The notes under the pieces were generated by a model. It saw only the letters and a list, made by a program, of their open reading frames with translations, did not search any database and had not been told where the DNA came from. From contig NZUB01000009.1 in the NCBI GenBank assembly GCA_002696965.1, positions 1-8,560 on the forward strand: a stretch of 8,560 nucleotides of DNA, written 5' to 3'. Below are positions 6,429-8,560 of this stretch, piece by piece; position 1 is the first letter of the stretch; every line of letters starts with the position of its first letter. A program made the translations under genes and the position numbers. The DNA comes from Flavobacteriales bacterium (GTDB taxonomy: Bacteria > Bacteroidota > Bacteroidia > Flavobacteriales > TMED113).

Positions 6429-6650
6429 ATGGAAACCAAAAATTGCTCAAATAATTGTTATGCTATTATAGCATTATGCGTTTCATTTCTAGCACTAGGC
6501 CTCTTACTAGGTAATTGGATGGGACAATGCACTAAGACTAATAAATATAAAAAATGTAATAAGAAGTATCAATCATACTCAACAGATGGTAATACTGGAA
6601 GCACATGTAGTTGGTCAAAAGCTACAAAAAATGAGAATGAGAACGAATAA
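6429..6650 (+). CDS. Small single-span membrane protein, 73 aa, unknown function
   Basis: Not recognised. A polar head with two cysteines (METKNCSNNC) leads into one hydrophobic segment (about 11-31) that ends in GLLLGNWMG, with Gly24, Gly28 and Gly32 spaced GxxxGxxxG as in glycine-zipper helices that pack against each other. The tail (33-73) is Lys-, Ser- and Asn-rich with Cys34, Cys43 and Cys60, and ends in an acidic Asn/Glu run. There is no cleavable signal motif and no lipobox. Base composition matches the neighbours. It lies 63 bases after the dehydrogenase gene and 60 before the peptidase gene, all on the same strand, so it could share a transcript. A chance reading frame is unlikely given the well-formed membrane helix, but conservation is untested. 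Confidence 0.6.
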   Translation: METKNCSNNCYAIIALCVSFLALGLLLGNWMGQCTKTNKYKKCNKKYQSYSTDGNTGSTCSWSKATKNENENE

Positions 6651-6695
6651 AAAATTATTCTAGAGTTAAGCAAAATTACCAAATACTAACAATTC

Positions 6696-6713
6696 TAAAA
6701 ATCATCAATCTTG
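6696..6713 (+). promoter_or_regulatory. TTG start with upstream TAAAA for the peptidase gene
   Basis: TAAAA at 6696-6700 lies 10 bases before TTG 6711. The same TAA is the in-frame stop that limits the gene on its 5' side, so TTG is the only usual start codon that keeps the signal peptide. No GGAGG-type site is present, as expected for Bacteroidota. Confidence 0.55.
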
Positions 6714-8560
6714 AAAACACCTATTTTTTTAAAAATATTAATTATTGTATTATTTTTTTTTTCATGTAATACTAATAATATAAATAACGACAAAGACTTT
6801 ACATACCTAACGGAGCAATTTTCTGATTTAAAATTGATTAGATATAAAGTCCCTGGATTTGAAAATCTTGATTTAAGACAAAAAAAATTAATTTATTATT
6901 TATCACAGGCCTCTCTGAGTGGAAGAGATATAATATTTGATCAAAATTATAGACATAACTTAAGGGTTCGTAGAACTTTAGAAACTATTGTTGCTAATTA
7001 TTCAGGTGATAGAGATACTGAAGATTTTTCTAATTTTATGATTTATACAAAACGTATATGGTTTTCAGGGGGTGTACACCATCACTACTCAAGTGCTAAA
7101 CTAAAACCCGGTTTTAATTCTGAATACTTTATTAATGAATTAATTACGAAAACTGAATCATCGGATGAGTTTGCTTTTCCACTTTTAAAAAACGAAGATA
7201 AAATGGATTTAGCACGGTTTATAGATAATATCATATTTAATGAAAAACTTGACAATAAACGAGTAAGTAAAGATGGTGATATTATTCTAAATTCAGCAAA
7301 TAATTATTATGAATCAACAATAACAGCACAAGAAGCCGAATTGTTTTATAAAAAGGTTAAATCTGAACAAACAACCCCTTACTTTAAACAACCTGAGTTT
7401 GGTTTAAATTCTAAACTAGATAAAAATTCTGAAGGCAATTTATTTGAAAATACATACAAAGTAGGAGGAATGTATGGTGAAGCTTTGGAGCAAATGATTT
7501 ATTGGATTGAAAAGGCTAAAACAGTTGCAGAAAACGAAGAACAAATCAAATCATATGATTTATTAATTGAGTATTATACTACTGGAGATATATATAAATG
7601 GGATGAATACTGTGTTCAATGGCTCAATACAAAAACTGATATTGACTGGATTAATGGGTTTGTCGAAGTTTATGGAGATGCTGCAGGTAGAAAAGGTGCA
7701 TATGAGTCTATTGTACAGATAAAAGATATGGAAGCTTCTAAAACAACAGAAGTTATTAATGAATATGTTCAATGGTTTGAAGATAATTCCAGTATCATGG
7801 ATGAGCATAAAAAAGAAAATGTTGTTGGTGTAAGCTATAAAGTTATTAATGTAGCTATGGAATCAGGCGATGCATCACCATCAACTCCAATTGGTGTTAA
7901 CTTACCAAACAATCCGTGGATTAGAAAAGAAAAAGGTTCTAAGTCTGTAAGTTTAGCTAACATCATTGATGCATATGATAAATCTTCAACTGGTTCTGGA
8001 TTTTTACAAGAATTTTGTTTTTCTGAAGATGAAGTTAAAAGATCTAAAAAGCATGGTGAAGTTGCAGATAAGCTAGGCACACTTCTTCATGAAGTTGTAG
8101 GGCATGCATCAGGTCAAATTAATGAAGGAGTAGGAGATCCTAAAGAAACTCTAAAAAACTACAAGTCAACTCTTGAAGAAGCAAGAGCAGACTTAGTTGC
8201 TTTATATTACATGATGAATCCCAAATTAGTAGAGATTGGATTAATGGATTCATTAGAATGTGGAATGGCAGAATATGATTCTTATTTAAGAAATGGGTTA
8301 ATGCTACAACTTAGAAGAATTGAAGTTGGAAAAAATATTGAGCAAGATCATATGAGAAACCGACAATTAGTTGCATCATGGGCATATGAAAAAGGACTAA
8401 AAGACAATGTAATTAAGAAACATACACAAGAAATTCCAACATTATGTAAAACATCTGGCGACACACTAAGTCATACAAAAACATTCTTTGTAATTAATGA
8501 TTATAAAAAATTACAAAATATTTTTGGTCAACTTCTTAGAGAAATTCAAAGAATAACATC
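6711..8560 (+). CDS. Dipeptidyl peptidase III (zinc metallopeptidase family M49), lipoprotein, 3' partial
   Basis: The frame is open to the right edge: 616 codons of a family near 650-750 residues in Bacteroidetes, so only the C-terminal end is missing. The M49 zinc site is intact: His460-Glu461-Val-Val-Gly-His465 (8088-8105), the six-residue HExxGH form unique to M49, and the second motif EEARAD (489-494), whose Glu490 should be the third zinc ligand. WFSGGVHHHYS (about 116-126) and PNNPWIRKEKGSKSVSLANI also fit. The enzyme removes dipeptides from the N-terminus of oligopeptides. The start is TTG at 6711: an in-frame TAA at 6696-6698 blocks anything further upstream, and the first in-frame ATG lies over 300 bases inside. 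From TTG the protein begins MKTPIFLKILIIVLFFFSC, a lipoprotein signal peptide with lipobox FFSC and lipidated Cys19. No obvious lipoprotein surface-export signal follows (CNTNNINNDK), so a periplasm-facing location is likely. Confidence 0.9.
   Translation, partial: MKTPIFLKILIIVLFFFSCNTNNINNDKDFTYLTEQFSDLKLIRYKVPGFENLDLRQKKLIYYLSQASLSGRDIIFDQNYRHNLRVRRTLETIVANYSGDRDTEDFSNFMIYTKRIWFSGGVHHHYSSAKLKPGFNSEYFINELITKTESSDEFAFPLLKNEDKMDLARFIDNIIFNEKLDNKRVSKDGDIILNSANNYYESTITAQEAELFYKKVKSEQTTPYFKQPEFGLNSKLDKNSEGNLFENTYKVGGMYGEALEQMIYWIEKAKTVAENEEQIKSYDLLIEYYTTGDIYKWDEYCVQWLNTKTDIDWINGFVEVYGDAAGRKGAYESIVQIKDMEASKTTEVINEYVQWFEDNSSIMDEHKKENVVGVSYKVINVAMESGDASPSTPIGVNLPNNPWIRKEKGSKSVSLANIIDAYDKSSTGSGFLQEFCFSEDEVKRSKKHGEVADKLGTLLHEVVGHASGQINEGVGDPKETLKNYKSTLEEARADLVALYYMMNPKLVEIGLMDSLECGMAEYDSYLRNGLMLQLRRIEVGKNIEQDHMRNRQLVASWAYEKGLKDNVIKKHTQEIPTLCKTSGDTLSHTKTFFVINDYKKLQNIFGQLLREIQRIT

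Noticed and set aside
6646..6660. AATAA..TTATT hairpin after the small membrane gene
   Set aside because: Five A/T pairs only; not a credible terminator.
7563..8080. Two 81-codon - strand frames
   Set aside because: Antisense to the peptidase gene across its zinc-motif region; no independent coding evidence.

Overview
The window looks like chromosomal DNA of a marine Bacteroidota, probably a Flavobacteriales-type organism. The evidence is very high A+T, TAAAA-type translation starts in place of GGAGG Shine-Dalgarno sequences, one promoter-like TAnnTTTG element, two proteins ending in type IX secretion system (T9SS) sorting domains, a lipoprotein signal peptide, and a Bacteroidetes-style serine palmitoyltransferase. 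No tRNA, rRNA, CRISPR array, transposase or integrase was seen. Almost all of the window is coding.

Layout: (1) 3-767 (+) is the C-terminal part of a PLP-dependent alpha-oxoamine synthase, best called serine palmitoyltransferase (sphingolipid synthesis), cut by the left edge. (2) 4599 down to 764 (-) holds two secreted T9SS cargo genes in tandem, 11 bases apart. The first is a 1055-residue multidomain protein whose core is a lysyl oxidase domain. The second is a 218-residue secreted protein of unknown role with a different style of sorting domain. The second gene overlaps the end of the palmitoyltransferase gene by 4 bases, tail to tail. (3) 4600-4743 is a divergent intergenic region. (4) 4744-6365 (+) holds a DUF6580-type membrane protein and a saccharopine/lysine dehydrogenase-family oxidoreductase, coupled by an ATGA overlap. 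(5) 6429-6650 (+) is a 73-residue single-span membrane protein with a glycine-zipper-like helix. (6) 6711-8560 (+) is dipeptidyl peptidase III (family M49), predicted to be a lipoprotein, starting with TTG and cut by the right edge.

The most notable item is the lysyl oxidase. The three copper histidines, the lysine and tyrosine that form the lysine tyrosylquinone cofactor in animal lysyl oxidases, and most of the structural cysteines all appear to be in place. The domain sits inside a bacterial cell-surface or secreted protein with calcium-binding repeats, dockerin-like and cohesin-like segments and a T9SS anchor. A reasonable inference is a surface copper amine oxidase that oxidises peptidyl lysines, or other amines, outside the cell. 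The substrate cannot be read from the sequence. The + strand genes look mostly like housekeeping or membrane/peptide metabolism and have no proven link to it.
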